Translations under genes and position numbers: made by a program
Source of the DNA: Methanocellales archaeon
Lineage (GTDB): Archaea; Halobacteriota; UBA148; JAUWXC01
DNA length: 64,000 nucleotides
Assembly: GCA_030610945.1 (NCBI GenBank)
Contig: JAUWQV010000001.1
Location: 188,246-252,245 of the forward strand
Direction: 5' to 3'
Notes under the pieces: generated by a model
Seen by the model: the letters and a program-made list of their open reading frames with translations, nothing else
Told to the model about the DNA's origin: nothing
Databases searched by the model: none
Part shown: one piece after another, positions 1 to 9,589 of the stretch
Layout of the letters: each line of letters opens with the position of its first letter
Numbering within the stretch: the first letter of the stretch is position 1

Positions 1-249
1 GCCTGGCTCGATTCTATCATCACCCACTGCACCCAGATAAATTGTCTTATATTTTTCCAGTTCGCGCAATGTATCCTCTGGCATCAACTCGCCAGTTGCC
101 AGGTAATGGTCTGCTCCATGCGGATAGTCAATCCACTCCAGCTCAAAGCCATGTTTTTCTGATGCTGCGTCCAGAACCTTTTTGCCTTCGGCTATTACCT
201 CTGGCCCTATGCCATCTCCGGCTATAACAGGAATCTTATATTGTACCAT
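1..249 (-). CDS. leuB: 3-isopropylmalate dehydrogenase, N-terminal part (cut by window edge)
   Basis: The minus strand reads an open frame from an ATG at 249 to the window edge, 83 codons. It begins [20 protein letters not shown], the nucleotide-binding start of the isocitrate/isopropylmalate dehydrogenase family, and later contains [10 protein letters not shown]. Isopropylmalate dehydrogenase oxidises and decarboxylates 3-isopropylmalate in leucine synthesis. A GAGGAG ribosome site lies about 7 bases before the ATG. leuC and leuD lie upstream on the same strand, which favours LeuB over isocitrate or tartrate dehydrogenase, but the substrate-specific residues are outside the window. Confidence 0.85.
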   Translation of the reverse strand, partial: MVQYKIPVIAGDGIGPEVIAEGKKVLDAASEKHGFELEWIDYPHGADHYLATGELMPEDTLRELEKYKTIYLGAVGDDRIEPG

Positions 250-290
250 AATATTCTCCTCTTTGAATGACTTCGCTCATAAGCACTAGT

Positions 291-737
291 TCATAATAAC
301 CCTTTTAGTTTTTGTTTCCAGTTTCTCGTTTTTAAATCGACACACTTGTCACCAAAAATTTTGTATTTATTGTCTGTACTTAAAATGGCTGACACATCAC
401 ACTTTTGAGCAGTAGCCATGTAGATCGAGTCAAATGGCGTTGCGCCGACTTCAGTCGAAATAGCGCACCCCTCGTGAACAACGAGATCATCCATTTGAAC
501 AAAATCAATCGGTAGGTCTCGAAGATTTGTGATGGCTTCAAAAATTAAGTCTATGTCTTGGTCCCTATAGAATACGAGGTATATCTCTAATAAGGTAGCG
601 GACGAGGTAACGAGAGTTATGTCTTTGTTTTGCGCCATCGTTAGAATCTGCTTGGCAATCGGCTTCAGCCAGTCGCTCTTCTTCAAATACGCGATCAGGA
701 TGTCTGATTCGATAAAAACTCTTTTACTCAGAGGCAT
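291..737 (-). CDS. PIN-domain toxin (VapC-like ribonuclease)
   Basis: A 148-residue PIN-domain protein. An N-terminal acidic site is visible (VFIESDILIAYL), a second acid lies in the central helix (TLLEIYLV), and a C-terminal block has PFDSIYMATAQ followed by STDNKY. These match the metal-binding acids of PIN ribonucleases. The gene overlaps the end of the upstream AbrB-type antitoxin by 14 bases, the usual antitoxin-toxin order. I take the ATG at 737; a TTG at 746 would add three residues. VapC toxins usually cut tRNA or rRNA, but the target cannot be read from sequence. Confidence 0.85.
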   Translation of the reverse strand: MPLSKRVFIESDILIAYLKKSDWLKPIAKQILTMAQNKDITLVTSSATLLEIYLVFYRDQDIDLIFEAITNLRDLPIDFVQMDDLVVHEGCAISTEVGATPFDSIYMATAQKCDVSAILSTDNKYKIFGDKCVDLKTRNWKQKLKGLL

Positions 738-975
738 ACCTCGCAAAGGTCTTGGCTTTTTTTAGGGCTACCTTCTTCAATTCTTGCACCGATCTTAGCT
801 CATCAAATATGCCTTCTAACGCCCTCATCGGATCCTTGGATTCGGGAGCGGGCACCATTAATGCCTTATCGCCCAGTTGGATGAACAAAACCCTATCGCC
901 CTGGGATATATCCAGCGATTCTCTAATGCTTTTGGGTATCGTAACTTGGCCTTTCCTAGTAATGGTGGATTCCAT
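724..975 (-). CDS. AbrB/SpoVT-type antitoxin
   Basis: An 83-residue protein whose first 45 residues form a swapped-hairpin AbrB domain (STITRKGQVTIPKSIRESL, then GDRVLFIQLGD). The C-terminal part (EGIFDELRSVQELKKVALKKAKTF) is a charged helix of the kind that wraps the partner toxin. It directly precedes and overlaps the PIN toxin gene, so the two form a toxin-antitoxin operon. An inverted repeat just upstream looks like its own operator, which suggests autoregulation. It sits between leuD and leuB on the same strand. Confidence 0.87.
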   Translation of the reverse strand: MESTITRKGQVTIPKSIRESLDISQGDRVLFIQLGDKALMVPAPESKDPMRALEGIFDELRSVQELKKVALKKAKTFARYASE

Positions 976-984
976 TTTTTCACC

Positions 985-1012
985 AGTACTACATTTTATG
1001 TTTAGTAGTACT
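985..1012 (-). promoter_or_regulatory. Inverted-repeat operator around the toxin-antitoxin promoter
   Basis: AGTACTAC (985-992) and GTAGTACT (1005-1012) are perfect 8-base inverted arms separated by 12 AT-rich bases. On the minus strand the spacer reads TAAACATAAAAT, a weak TATA-like box about 25 bases before the antitoxin ATG at 975. An operator straddling the TATA box fits repression by the AbrB-type antitoxin or its complex. The repeat is seen directly; its role is inferred. Confidence 0.6.
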
Positions 1013-1038
1013 TATAGATTGCTCCCATATCGCTCTTA

Positions 1039-1521
1039 TTACAGTCTCGCTTTCGTATACTCGATCAACCCGCCAGATTCCATGATTTTAAGAATGAACT
1101 CTGGCATGGAGACAACTTGGTACTTCTCCTTTTTTGTCTCGTTCTCGATGATGCCCTTCTTGAAATCAACCTTGAGCGCATCTCCCTCGCTGATGCGCTC
1201 CGCTTCCTTGCACTCCAGTACGGGCAATCCGATGTTGATGGCGTTTCTGAAGAATATGCGCGCGAAGGATTTTGCAATGATGCAATAGATGCCGGCGCCC
1301 TTCAACGCCAAGGGCGCATGCTCCCTTGATGAGCCGCACCCAAAGTTCCTGCCAGCAGCGATGATGTCGCCTTTCGCTACGTTCTGCGCAAACTCAGGAC
1401 GGGCGCCTTCAAAGACGTGCTTTGCCAGCTCCTTCGGGTCGTTTATCGTCAGATACCTGCCGGGAATGATGGCATCGGTATCGATGTTGTCTCCAAATTT
1501 CCAGACGTTTCCCTTGTCCAT
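1039..1521 (-). CDS. leuD: 3-isopropylmalate (or related) dehydratase, small subunit
   Basis: A 160-residue aconitase-family small (swivel) subunit. Visible family blocks are [15 protein letters not shown] near the N-terminus, [19 protein letters not shown] in the middle and [11 protein letters not shown]. With LeuC it would isomerise 2-isopropylmalate to 3-isopropylmalate. The frame stays open further upstream inside leuC, but the ATG at 1521 gives the family N-terminus and begins one base after the leuC stop. The substrate loop reads YLTI rather than the YLRT or YLRM I recall for characterised archaeal homologues, so citramalate or homoaconitate specificity cannot be excluded. Its neighbours favour leucine synthesis. 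Confidence 0.9.
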   Translation of the reverse strand: MDKGNVWKFGDNIDTDAIIPGRYLTINDPKELAKHVFEGARPEFAQNVAKGDIIAAGRNFGCGSSREHAPLALKGAGIYCIIAKSFARIFFRNAINIGLPVLECKEAERISEGDALKVDFKKGIIENETKKEKYQVVSMPEFILKIMESGGLIEYTKARL

Positions 1522-1522
1522 A

Positions 1523-2794
1523 TCACACCGCCCTCGGGTCCGTAATTCTTCCCTTAAGCGCAGACGCTGCCGCAGTGGCAGGCGAACACAGATATACGAA
1601 TGCTTTGGCGCTGCCCTGCCTCCCCCTGAAGTTCCTGTTGGAAGTGGCCAATCCAATCTCTCCGTCGCCAAGAAGCCCAAATGAACCGCCCATGCAGGGA
1701 CCGCAGCACGGCGCTTCCACGAGTACTCCTGCTTCTACAAACTGTTCTATGAATCCTGCCTTCAGCACCTTCATATATTCGTCCCGGGATGCCGGTATGA
1801 TGATCACCCTAACGCCTTCTGCGATTTTATTGTCGCCGAGGACTTCCGCAACGACTTTCAAATCCTCAAACCTGCCGTTCGTGCACGAGCCGATGAATAT
1901 CTGGTCGATTTTCGTGCCCTCAACCTCGCTCACGCCTTTAACGTTGTCCACGTTGTGCGGACATGCGACCTGGGGCTCAAGGGCAGATATATCGTATTCA
2001 TGGCGCCGTACATAATCGGCATCCTCATCACTGCGCCAGCGAGAGTCAAACTTGAAGCCTGGGATGCGCACCTTAAGATACGTCTCAGTCTTTTCGTCAG
2101 GCTCAACAATGCCCGCCTTTCCGCCCATCTCAATCGCCATGTTGCACATCGTCATTCTTTCGGAGATGTTCATGTCTTTTACCGTTGGCCCACAATACTC
2201 ACATGCAGCGTATGTCGCCCCGTCCGCGCCCACATCACCAATGATGTGCAGTATCACATCCTTTGCATACACCCTATCAGGCAACTTTCCAGAAATCTCG
2301 AATTTGATGGACTGCGGAACCTTGAACCACAACTTTCCGGTTGCAAACGCAGATGCCATGTCAGTGGAGCCCACACCCGTGGAGAATGCACCAAGTGCGC
2401 CATAGGTACAGGTATGCGAATCCGAGCCGATGATCAGGTCCCCTGGTAGCACATGGCCTTTTTCGGGCATTACTTGGTGGCACACGCCTTCATATATATC
2501 ATAATTCAGGATGCCCTGTTCCTCAGCAAAGCTCCTGAGCATCATGTGATTGCTGGCTGCATCCAGCGAATCGGCAGGAACCTGGTGGTCAAACAGTATC
2601 ACGATTTTGTCAGGGTCCCACACGCGCTTCTCTTTTCGCCCTTCCAGGATTTTATAGAATCCCTTTACTGCAAGTGGCCCTGTGATGTCATGAGTCATGG
2701 CGCAATCTATGTCAGCGAGCACAAACTCTCCTGCCAGTACCGGCTTTCGCGCCGCCCTGGAGAATATTTTTTCCGAGATGGTTTGACCTGACAT
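1523..2794 (-). CDS. leuC: 3-isopropylmalate dehydratase, large subunit
   Basis: A 423-residue aconitase-fold large subunit. The iron-sulfur ligands are seen in [10 protein letters not shown] and in [10 protein letters not shown]; other family blocks are [14 protein letters not shown] and [12 protein letters not shown]. It works with LeuD in the second step of leucine synthesis. The open frame extends much further upstream, but the ATG at 2794 ([11 protein letters not shown]) gives the family N-terminus. A TATA-like box centred near 2825 would place transcription start about 4 bases before this ATG, so the message is probably nearly leaderless. leuD follows after one base. Confidence 0.93.
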   Translation of the reverse strand: MSGQTISEKIFSRAARKPVLAGEFVLADIDCAMTHDITGPLAVKGFYKILEGRKEKRVWDPDKIVILFDHQVPADSLDAASNHMMLRSFAEEQGILNYDIYEGVCHQVMPEKGHVLPGDLIIGSDSHTCTYGALGAFSTGVGSTDMASAFATGKLWFKVPQSIKFEISGKLPDRVYAKDVILHIIGDVGADGATYAACEYCGPTVKDMNISERMTMCNMAIEMGGKAGIVEPDEKTETYLKVRIPGFKFDSRWRSDEDADYVRRHEYDISALEPQVACPHNVDNVKGVSEVEGTKIDQIFIGSCTNGRFEDLKVVAEVLGDNKIAEGVRVIIIPASRDEYMKVLKAGFIEQFVEAGVLVEAPCCGPCMGGSFGLLGDGEIGLATSNRNFRGRQGSAKAFVYLCSPATAAASALKGRITDPRAV

Positions 2795-2818
2795 GATGAC
2801 CGATGATATAATGATAAG

Positions 2819-2831
2819 CAAATATATAAAC
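2819..2831. promoter_or_regulatory. AT-rich TATA-like box between leuC and the membrane-protein pair
   Basis: The stretch CAAATATATAAACG reads as a TATA-like element in both directions. It lies 31 bases before the leuC ATG on the minus strand and about 49 bases before the ATG at 2874 on the plus strand. The plus-strand gene also has an AGAGAGG ribosome site. Placement fits a minus-strand promoter best; bidirectional use is possible. Confidence 0.45.
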
Positions 2832-2873
2832 GTAAAGTAAGCATAATTAATTGTTCGATAAAAAGAGAGGAAT

Positions 2874-3185
2874 ATGCCCCCAAATATGCCGATTGAAATG
2901 GGAGAAATAGCAGCACCCATCTTGATGGTTATAGCATGCGTGCTCATGCTAAAAACGGTAACTTTGCAAAAGGTGCGACCCCGAAGAAATTGGTGGCTCC
3001 AATTGTTTTTTGGGCTTTGTATTATCCTTGTTAGTAGCATATCCACAGTGGCCGAGGGTTTCTACGCACCGATTTTCTTTAACACGTTAGAGCATTTATG
3101 TTATGGATTGGCCGGGGTTATATTTGCATTAGCTTGCTATCAATCATACAAACAAATCCAGGGTATGGTGGGTGAAAAGCGATGA
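2874..3185 (+). CDS. Small membrane protein, three predicted membrane helices
   Basis: A 103-residue hydrophobic protein I do not recognise. Membrane helices appear at about residues 12-28, 41-60 and 72-92, with basic loops ([17 protein letters not shown]). The motif [18 protein letters not shown] in the last helix resembles the end of the next gene's product, so the two look like diverged tandem copies. The ribosome site AGAGAGG precedes the ATG. The stop overlaps the next start by four bases (ATGA), so the two are probably made together. The topology resembles the sensory membrane parts of archaeal signalling proteins, but no kinase domain is attached. Confidence 0.75.
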   Translation: MPPNMPIEMGEIAAPILMVIACVLMLKTVTLQKVRPRRNWWLQLFFGLCIILVSSISTVAEGFYAPIFFNTLEHLCYGLAGVIFALACYQSYKQIQGMVGEKR

Positions 3186-3472
3186 CGAATATGATCGTTA
3201 CGATTGCCGAGGTGGTCGGAACAATTGGATTTTTGGTCGCGCTGGCATTTAGCGTGTCAAACTACAGAAAAACCAAAGAGGCATCTACGTTGTGGTTTTT
3301 CATATCGTTTGCAATGCTGCTCCACGCAATCATATGTATAACCAATGTGTTAGAGTGGAGTGGTATAGCCCCTATTTTCGATCCGCTTGGAGACTCTCTG
3401 CTAGTCGGAACTGCAACGCTCTGGATATGTGCGGCATATGTGTTTTCCAGAGAGATATTAAAGCCAGTGTAA
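3182..3472 (+). CDS. Small membrane protein, paralogue of the preceding gene
   Basis: A 96-residue protein with three predicted membrane helices (about residues 5-25, 37-57 and 71-90). It shares with its neighbour the pattern of a helix with LE, then APIF, then a short linker and a final hydrophobic helix ending AYVFSRE. The start overlaps the previous stop (ATGA). No catalytic motif is visible. Together the two would give a six-helix unit. Function is unknown. Confidence 0.75.
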   Translation: MTNMIVTIAEVVGTIGFLVALAFSVSNYRKTKEASTLWFFISFAMLLHAIICITNVLEWSGIAPIFDPLGDSLLVGTATLWICAAYVFSREILKPV

Positions 3473-3553
3473 GTTGTGTGTTTAATTTAAAGGTTCAGGC
3501 TGTTTTTGACCCTTCCAAAACATTAATCAAAGAACGAGACCTAAGGAATAATC

Positions 3554-4702
3554 ATGAGCGATCTTCTGCAGATATACGAGCGATTGGAGGGCATCACCTT
3601 AGAGGAGTTCAAGGAAAAGGTGCAAGAGAAGATTAAATCGATGGGAGAGCTGTGTGACGAGAAGACGGCTGCCATGCTCGTTGCACACGACCTTGGGATG
3701 GATGTAGCCCCAAAGGCCCCTGCCGTGAAGATTGGCGAGATATCACTGGACGCAAAAAATGTGAGTTTTGTCGGCAAGGTCGTAGACGCATATGAGCCGC
3801 GCGAGTTCGCCAGAGAGGATGGATCGCTCGGAAGGGTGGCAAACATCCTCGTATCAGATGAAACCGGGTCAATCAGGGTTGCCCTGTGGGATGACCTGGC
3901 TGATCTGGTCAAGGTCGATGAACTCAAAGTAGGACAGGTGGTCAAGATCAACGGATATGTGAAGGAAGGTTACACTGGCATCGAGATCAACATAGGAAGA
4001 GGCGGTAGTCTGGAGTTTGTTGAGGGCGGTGATGTTACCATCAAAACGCATAAAATCAACGAGATTAAGGCGGGCATGAACGGCATCAACGTCGTTGGGA
4101 AGGTGCTTGACGTTGGCGAGATGCGCACGTTCGCGCGAGATGATGGAACGGAAGGATGCGTCTGCAGTCTCACCATCGGAGATGAGACGGGCAAGACCAG
4201 GACCGTGCTATGGGGCGATGATGCAAAGGATGTGAAATTTACCCCTGAGGATGTCATAGAGATAAAAAATGGATATTCCAAGGAGGGCTATGGGAGCGTT
4301 GAAATTCATATTGGAGCCAGAAGTTCCATAAAAAAGAGTGATAAGAAAGTGGAATACTCGGAGAAAATCATGAAGATTGGCGACATAGGGATAAATGAGG
4401 CCTGCGACGTAAAGGGAGTCGTAACCGAGATTGAGGATAAGAGGGAGTTCACCAGGAGTGACGGCAGCCCTGGTAAGGTGGCGAACATAAGAATCGCGGA
4501 TGAGACGGGCGGCATCAGAGTGGTGCTATGGGGAGAGCATGCCGATTTAGTTGATAATATGCGTATCGGGACCAAACTCAAGGTCACGGACGGCTATGCC
4601 AAAGCAGGCTGGGGCGGAGAAGTGGAATTGAATACCAGTCAGCGCAGTACAATCGTCATGGAGGAAAAAAATGATACTAAACCTGGAGATCAACAAGATT
4701 GA
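3554..4702 (+). CDS. Single-stranded DNA-binding protein RPA with three OB folds
   Basis: A 382-residue archaeal replication protein A. After an N-terminal helical segment of about 60 residues, three similar OB-fold repeats follow, beginning near residues 58, 165 and 273. Each has the pattern KIG(D/E)I, then V.GKV, then R.F.R.DGS, then DETG.IR..LW. It would coat single-stranded DNA in replication and recombination. No zinc finger is visible, unlike some euryarchaeal RPA41 proteins. The next gene overlaps its 3' end by 32 bases, and radA follows, giving a replication-recombination cluster. Confidence 0.92.
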   Translation: MSDLLQIYERLEGITLEEFKEKVQEKIKSMGELCDEKTAAMLVAHDLGMDVAPKAPAVKIGEISLDAKNVSFVGKVVDAYEPREFAREDGSLGRVANILVSDETGSIRVALWDDLADLVKVDELKVGQVVKINGYVKEGYTGIEINIGRGGSLEFVEGGDVTIKTHKINEIKAGMNGINVVGKVLDVGEMRTFARDDGTEGCVCSLTIGDETGKTRTVLWGDDAKDVKFTPEDVIEIKNGYSKEGYGSVEIHIGARSSIKKSDKKVEYSEKIMKIGDIGINEACDVKGVVTEIEDKREFTRSDGSPGKVANIRIADETGGIRVVLWGEHADLVDNMRIGTKLKVTDGYAKAGWGGEVELNTSQRSTIVMEEKNDTKPGDQQD

Positions 4703-5126
4703 GTCACACAGACACGTTCCGGTAGAAGATATCAGGGGCTGCAAAAACGTCAACAATGACATCAACATCAAGAATACTTCCCTGGTAAAAAGGAGAACGC
4801 CTTTTGGAGAGAGAACCGTGCTCAGAGCCGAGTGCTCGTATGCCATAAACTATCTCAGCCCAAACGTAGGTTACATCAGATTTGAAGGCACGGCAGATTA
4901 CTACGATGAGGAGAAAAACCTGAAGCAGATTAAGAAAGACTGGGATAAAGGGAACGTACCCATTGAGGTGTTAAATGAGGTTGCCAACACCATGGTTGTA
5001 AGCATGGCGCCACTGGCGATGAGCATATCGAAGAGCCTCGACCTGCCGCCAGCTGTACCCGTCCCGAAGATAACATTCCAGAAGCAGCAGAAAAAAGGAG
5101 AGGAGCCGACCTTTTATCACGGTTAA
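4671..5126 (+). CDS. Conserved-looking protein overlapping the RPA gene
   Basis: A 151-residue protein of unknown function. It looks rich in beta strands (HRHVPVEDIRG, ERTVLRAECSYAINYL, VGYIRFEGTADYYD) and then has a helical segment (EVANTMVVSMAPLAMSISKSL) and a charged tail. The N-terminal half is reminiscent of a barrel that could pair with an OB-fold protein, but this is only an impression. A GGAGG ribosome site at 4660-4664 precedes the ATG, which lies inside rpa in another frame, so translation is probably coupled. The position argues for a role with RPA. Confidence 0.8.
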   Translation: MILNLEINKIESHRHVPVEDIRGCKNVNNDINIKNTSLVKRRTPFGERTVLRAECSYAINYLSPNVGYIRFEGTADYYDEEKNLKQIKKDWDKGNVPIEVLNEVANTMVVSMAPLAMSISKSLDLPPAVPVPKITFQKQQKKGEEPTFYHG

Positions 5127-5199
5127 CATTACTTTCACACTGCATGCATCAAGGATTTATGTATTGCAACACATTGAGTGAAAAATGGAGAGCGATAAT

Positions 5200-6159
5200 A
5201 TGGACAAAAATATCTCCCTGGAAGATTTACCCGGCGTAGGGTCTACAACGGCTGAAAAACTTACAGAAGCTGGTTTTAGTTCGATAGAGGCGATAGCTGT
5301 AGCATCGCCGGCTGACTTGGCAAGCGCTGCAGAGATAGGAGAGTCGACTGCCACAAAAATAATAAGCGCTGCGAGGCAGGCTGCTGAGGTAGGTGACTTC
5401 GAAACGGGCGATGTCGTACTCGAACGAAGAAAGCAGGTGGGAAAACTCACGACCGGGAGCGCTACGTTGAATGAATTATTAGGCGGCGGTGTTGAGACGC
5501 AAGCGATTACGGAGTTCTACGGTGCATTTGGCTCAGGGAAAACGCAAGCCGCACATCAATTGGCCGTGAACGTGCAATTGCCAAAAAAGAATGGTGGATT
5601 AGAAGGATCGACGATCATGGTCGATACTGAAAACACCTTCAGACCCGAGAGAATAAAACAGATGGCAGAAGCGCTTAAACTAAATCATGAAGAAATTCTC
5701 AAAAACATATACGTTGCCAGGGCATACAACTCGAATCATCAAATGCTGTTGGTCGATAGGGCATTCGAGCTTGCTGAGAAATTAAAAAACTCTGACAAGC
5801 CAGTACGACTGATTGTCATAGATTCGCTGACCGCACACTTTAGGGCAGAATACGTGGGCAGAGGAACGCTCGCAGATAGACAGCAAAAGCTCAACAGGTA
5901 TTTGCATGACATCATGCGCTTCGGAGATTTATACAACGCCGCGGTGATGGTGACCAATCAGGTCATGTCAAAGCCTGATGCGTTCTTCGGAGACCCTACC
6001 AGGCCGATAGGCGGCCACATTCTCGGGCATACCGCTACATTTAGAATATACCTGCGCAAATCTAAAGGCGAGAAGAGAATTGCAAGGCTTGTTGATTCGC
6101 CTTCTCTACCAGAGGGAGAGGCAATATTCTCAGTAACTGTAGAGGGAGTCAGGGATTGA
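5200..6159 (+). CDS. radA: DNA repair and recombination protein RadA
   Basis: A RecA/Rad51-family recombinase of about 319 residues. It has an N-terminal helix-hairpin-helix domain ([17 protein letters not shown]), Walker A GAFGSGKT, a Walker B strand ending [12 protein letters not shown], and the VMVTNQV motif. It forms filaments on single-stranded DNA and carries out strand exchange. The open frame also has an ATG at 5185. A TATA-like TTTATGTA at 5156-5163 would start transcription near 5186, and GGAGAG lies 7 bases before the ATG at 5200, so I prefer 5200. The stop overlaps the next gene's TTG start. Confidence 0.95.
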   Translation: MDKNISLEDLPGVGSTTAEKLTEAGFSSIEAIAVASPADLASAAEIGESTATKIISAARQAAEVGDFETGDVVLERRKQVGKLTTGSATLNELLGGGVETQAITEFYGAFGSGKTQAAHQLAVNVQLPKKNGGLEGSTIMVDTENTFRPERIKQMAEALKLNHEEILKNIYVARAYNSNHQMLLVDRAFELAEKLKNSDKPVRLIVIDSLTAHFRAEYVGRGTLADRQQKLNRYLHDIMRFGDLYNAAVMVTNQVMSKPDAFFGDPTRPIGGHILGHTATFRIYLRKSKGEKRIARLVDSPSLPEGEAIFSVTVEGVRD

Positions 6160-6827
6160 AGGCGCTTGCTATAGACATCGATGGGACAATCACTGATGAT
6201 AAGCGCAGGATAAATTGTAGAGCAATAGAGGCTATCCGCGGTTTGAAAATACCGGTCATCCTTGCGACGGGCAATACGGTTTGTTTTGCATTAACTACGG
6301 CGAAGCTCATAGGCACTGACGGTATAGTAATCGCTGAAAATGGCGGAGTTGTGAAGGCGGGTTACGATGCCAAGGAGTGCGTGCTATGTGATGGCACAGA
6401 ATGCGAGAAGGCATTTGAGCTTTTAAGCAAACATTTCGACCTTGAAAAACTCGATGCAGAATATAGGAAGACCGATGTTGCACTACGCAGAAATTTCGAT
6501 TTGTCCAGGGCAAGGGAGATGTTGAGCAAGAGTGGCTTAAATGTGGATTTGGTGGACAGCGGGTTTGCCGTCCATATCAAGAACAAACACATTAACAAAG
6601 GCATCGGACTGAAAAAGGTCGCAGAGTTGTTAGGCTTGTCCACCCAGGATGCCGTGGCAATAGGCGACTCTGAGAACGACATAGAAATGTTCAACGTGGC
6701 AGGATTTAAGGTCGCTGTCGGCAACGCGGATCCAAGACTTAAACAGATGGCGAGCCTCGTAACTAAAGGCAAATACGGCGCTGGCGTGGCAGAAGCTATA
6801 GAAACAATAGAGGGTTCATTCCTTTAG
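6156..6827 (+). CDS. Phosphoglycolate phosphatase, archaeal HAD type
   Basis: A 223-residue HAD-superfamily hydrolase of the Cof-type (C2 cap) class. The nucleophile motif is DIDGT at residues 7-11, motif II is ILATGNT, and the late metal site is [12 protein letters not shown]. Length and pattern fit archaeal phosphoglycolate phosphatase, which removes phosphate from 2-phosphoglycolate; sucrose-phosphatase-like activity is a less likely alternative. Translation starts at TTG (6156), inside the radA stop (TTGA), after a GAGGGAG ribosome site, so it is likely coupled to radA. Confidence 0.85.
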   Translation: MKALAIDIDGTITDDKRRINCRAIEAIRGLKIPVILATGNTVCFALTTAKLIGTDGIVIAENGGVVKAGYDAKECVLCDGTECEKAFELLSKHFDLEKLDAEYRKTDVALRRNFDLSRAREMLSKSGLNVDLVDSGFAVHIKNKHINKGIGLKKVAELLGLSTQDAVAIGDSENDIEMFNVAGFKVAVGNADPRLKQMASLVTKGKYGAGVAEAIETIEGSFL

Positions 6828-6989
6828 CTCGAGCAGACCTATTGCCAGAGCGATGACGCCCACAAACAGTACGACGATGCCGATGACGCCTTTTATAAAG
6901 ATTTCCACCTCAGGCAGATACATATAAATTCCATACAGGCCCAATCCAACCAAAACGAGTCCCAGCAGAAGCTCCAGATACTTGTTCAC
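6816..6989 (-). CDS. Small two-helix membrane protein (57 residues)
   Basis: The minus strand reads GTG at 6989 to TGA at 6816. The product begins MNKYLELLLGLVLVGLGLYG, then has a short loop (MYLPEVEIF) and a second helix rich in Gly and Val, ending LLELKE. A GAGGG ribosome site lies before the GTG. Two membrane helices are clear; function is unknown. It follows cdc48 and a PRC-barrel gene on the same strand, so it may be the last gene of that operon. Its 3' end overlaps the end of the phosphatase gene on the other strand by 12 bases. Confidence 0.72.
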   Translation of the reverse strand: MNKYLELLLGLVLVGLGLYGIYMYLPEVEIFIKGVIGIVVLFVGVIALAIGLLELKE

Positions 6990-7005
6990 TCTTAATCCCT
7001 CTCTG

Positions 7006-7254
7006 TTAAAGCATCGACATTTTCTCGACTACAATATAATCTTTAACCGCACGCACTGACTCAAAGGGAATCAACACAAAGTTGTCTTCTATCCTAAAAT
7101 TCGTTGTGTCCAGCGCTATGTTAGGTTTGATTACAAGGTCAATCAAATCCCCGGTCCTAATGTCAACTACTATGTTATACAGAGTTCCAATTTCCGTTCC
7201 GTCTGCGCCCATGACGTGTTTATCAAATATATCCCTGGTAAATATTCTAGCCAT
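7006..7254 (-). CDS. PRC-barrel domain protein
   Basis: An 82-residue single-domain PRC-barrel protein. The pattern DKHVMGADGTEIGTLYNIV, then DIRTGDLIDLVIKP, then NFVLIPFESVRAVKDYIVV is typical of small archaeal PRC-barrel proteins related to the RimM and photosynthetic reaction-centre H-subunit barrel. These often act in RNA metabolism or as adaptors, but no specific role is known for this group. It lies 19 bases downstream of cdc48 with an AT-free GGCGGGA ribosome site, so it is probably cotranscribed with it. Confidence 0.88.
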   Translation of the reverse strand: MARIFTRDIFDKHVMGADGTEIGTLYNIVVDIRTGDLIDLVIKPNIALDTTNFRIEDNFVLIPFESVRAVKDYIVVEKMSML

Positions 7255-7273
7255 TCAAATCCCGCCTTAATTT

Positions 7274-9496
7274 TTACCTATATCCTATATAAGACCTCGC
7301 TTCCAAAGGCGTGCCACCTTTGAACTTCTCCCTGACACGCTCATAGTAATCCGTGATAGTTTCATCAATGGTTGGCTTGACCTTCTTCAATACCCCCCTG
7401 AAGTGGTGCATCTCCACCTGCTCAGAATCCCCCTTCTCCCGCAGGGCAAGCATGGCCGCCTCCCTGCAGAGCGCTGCAATATCCGAACCGACATAGCCTT
7501 CTGTTATGTCTGCAAGCTCGTCGATGTTGACATCCTCTGCCAGAGGCATACTTTTCATATGAATTTCAAATATCTTTGCTCTACTGGACCTATCTGGTGC
7601 GCCCACGAACACAAGCCTGTCAAATCTGCCTGGCCTAAGCAGCGCAGGGTCGATTAGATCTGGCCTGTTGGTCGCAGCCATAATGACAACGTCCTCTAAT
7701 TTCTCCAACCCATCCAACTCTGTGAGCAGTTGATTAACCACGCGTTCGGATACCTTGGATACATCTTCAGCACTTCTCGCCGGGGCAAGGGCATCCAGTT
7801 CATCGAAGAATATTATCGCCGGTGCACATTGCCGCGCTTTTTTGAATACCTGCCTAACTGCTTTCTCGGACTCGCCAACCCATTTGGACAATAACTGCGG
7901 CCCCCTAATGCTGATGAAGTTCGCATTCGATTCGTACGCGACCGCTTTCGCAAGCATCGTTTTTCCAGTTCCGGGTGGACCGTACAATAAGATGCCCCTC
8001 GGTGGTGATATGCCCATTCTTGCGAACCGTTCTGGACACTTAAGCGGCCATTCCACTGCCTCAATGATTTCCTGCTTGATGTCTTCCAATCCGCCAACCT
8101 CATCCCAGGAGACTTTTGAGATTTCAAGGAAGGCTTCCCTCAATGCAGATGGTTCGATTTCCCTTAAGGCACAGGTGATATCCTCGTTAGTAACGTGCAT
8201 CTTCTCCAAGACCTCAGGGGGTATCCTCTCTTCGTTAAGATCGATCCCTGGCAGATGCCGACGCAGTGCCCTCATCGCAGCTTCTTTTGCGAGCGCGGAT
8301 ATGTCGGCGCCAACAAATCCATGCGTATGCTCTGCCAGATAATTCATGTCCACGTCATCTGATAGCGGCATCCCTCTCGTGTGAATCTGCAAAACTTCGA
8401 TTCTGTCACTTTTGTCAGGCACGCCAATCTCAATCTCCCTGTCAAATCTGCCTGGACGGCGAAGTGCAGGGTCAATGGAATCTACCCTGTTCGTAGCACC
8501 GATGACTACAACCTGCCCCCTTTCCTGTAGCCCGTCCATCAAAGATAGCAACTGCGCAACCACCCTGCGCTCGACTTCTCCGGTAACCTCCTCTCTCTTG
8601 GGTGCAATCGAGTCAAGTTCATCGATGAAGATGATGGCTGGAGCGTTTTGGTTTGCTTCTTCGAATTTTTCTCGCAATTGTTGTTCACTTTCACCATAGT
8701 ATTTGGACATTATTTCAGGTCCGGCTATGGCTATGAAATATGCACCGGATTCGTTGGCAACGGCCTTTGCGATAAGGGTTTTACCAGTTCCAGGTGGACC
8801 ATGTAGTAAAACGCCCTTTGGTGGCTCTACACCAAGCCTCTGAAATACCTCTGGGTGCTTCATCGGCAGTTCGATCATTTCTCTGACGCGTTGAACTTCG
8901 TCCCTTAATCCGCCGATGTCCTCGTACATTATGCCAGTTGCCCTGACAGATTCATAACCGGCAGCGGGTTTTTCTCTCAATTCGAGCAATGTGGTCTCGG
9001 TGATGAGCACGATGCCAGAAGGGGTTGTGCTGATAGCAATCAAGGGTATTGGCTGACTGGTGATGTTCCTACTCATAAGAGGAGAGCCCATTGAACTCAT
9101 AACTGGCACGATGTCCCCCTGCACGACGGGGTGCTTTTGTACCTGCCGCTTGACCATCTCTTCGGCATCACTGCCGAACTGCATCGCCATCCCCTCCAGC
9201 GGCGCTAAAACAACCTTTTCCGCTTCCTTGACGTCTGCCTTTCTGATTATGACCTTTTCTCCAATCCCAACGTCAGCATTCTGCCGGACAAATCCATCAA
9301 TTCTAACAATGCCCTGCCCCCAATCCTGCTTATCTGCACGCCAGACTTTGGCAACGGTAGTTGACTTGCCCTTTATCTCGATAATATCGCCCGGTGATAG
9401 TTTCAATTCCAATAGTGTATCAGGGTCAAGACGTGCTATACCCCTGCCAGAGTCGCTGGGATATGCCTTTGCAACCCTTAGATGAAGTTCCTCCAC
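7274..9496 (-). CDS. CDC48/VCP-type AAA+ ATPase
   Basis: A 740-residue protein with an N-terminal double-psi barrel and Cdc48 domain 2 region (residues 1-185) and two AAA+ modules. Walker A is GPPGTGKT in both D1 (near residue 225) and D2 (near 500). Walker B appears as [12 protein letters not shown] and [12 protein letters not shown]. It would unfold or extract proteins using ATP, probably feeding the proteasome. The C-terminus ends IGYR; the penultimate Tyr recalls the HbYX proteasome-docking motif, although the preceding residue is Gly. The start is GTG after GGGGGGAA. A PRC-barrel gene follows. Confidence 0.95.
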   Translation of the reverse strand: MEELHLRVAKAYPSDSGRGIARLDPDTLLELKLSPGDIIEIKGKSTTVAKVWRADKQDWGQGIVRIDGFVRQNADVGIGEKVIIRKADVKEAEKVVLAPLEGMAMQFGSDAEEMVKRQVQKHPVVQGDIVPVMSSMGSPLMSRNITSQPIPLIAISTTPSGIVLITETTLLELREKPAAGYESVRATGIMYEDIGGLRDEVQRVREMIELPMKHPEVFQRLGVEPPKGVLLHGPPGTGKTLIAKAVANESGAYFIAIAGPEIMSKYYGESEQQLREKFEEANQNAPAIIFIDELDSIAPKREEVTGEVERRVVAQLLSLMDGLQERGQVVVIGATNRVDSIDPALRRPGRFDREIEIGVPDKSDRIEVLQIHTRGMPLSDDVDMNYLAEHTHGFVGADISALAKEAAMRALRRHLPGIDLNEERIPPEVLEKMHVTNEDITCALREIEPSALREAFLEISKVSWDEVGGLEDIKQEIIEAVEWPLKCPERFARMGISPPRGILLYGPPGTGKTMLAKAVAYESNANFISIRGPQLLSKWVGESEKAVRQVFKKARQCAPAIIFFDELDALAPARSAEDVSKVSERVVNQLLTELDGLEKLEDVVIMAATNRPDLIDPALLRPGRFDRLVFVGAPDRSSRAKIFEIHMKSMPLAEDVNIDELADITEGYVGSDIAALCREAAMLALREKGDSEQVEMHHFRGVLKKVKPTIDETITDYYERVREKFKGGTPLEARSYIGYR

Positions 9497-9589
9497 AAAT
9501 TCCCCCCAGATATTTTAATAGTAAGCCATGGATATTATTTCTAGATATGTTTAATGGGCGAGAGGCATAAAAAATTAATGGGTGCGGTA

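Noticed and set aside
2795-3046. N-terminal extension of LeuC
   Set aside because: The open frame continues antisense to the small membrane protein gene; the TATA box position and family start support 2794.
7755-8342. Plus-strand open frame of 195 codons
   Set aside because: Antisense to the AAA+ modules of cdc48; composition typical of a shadow frame.
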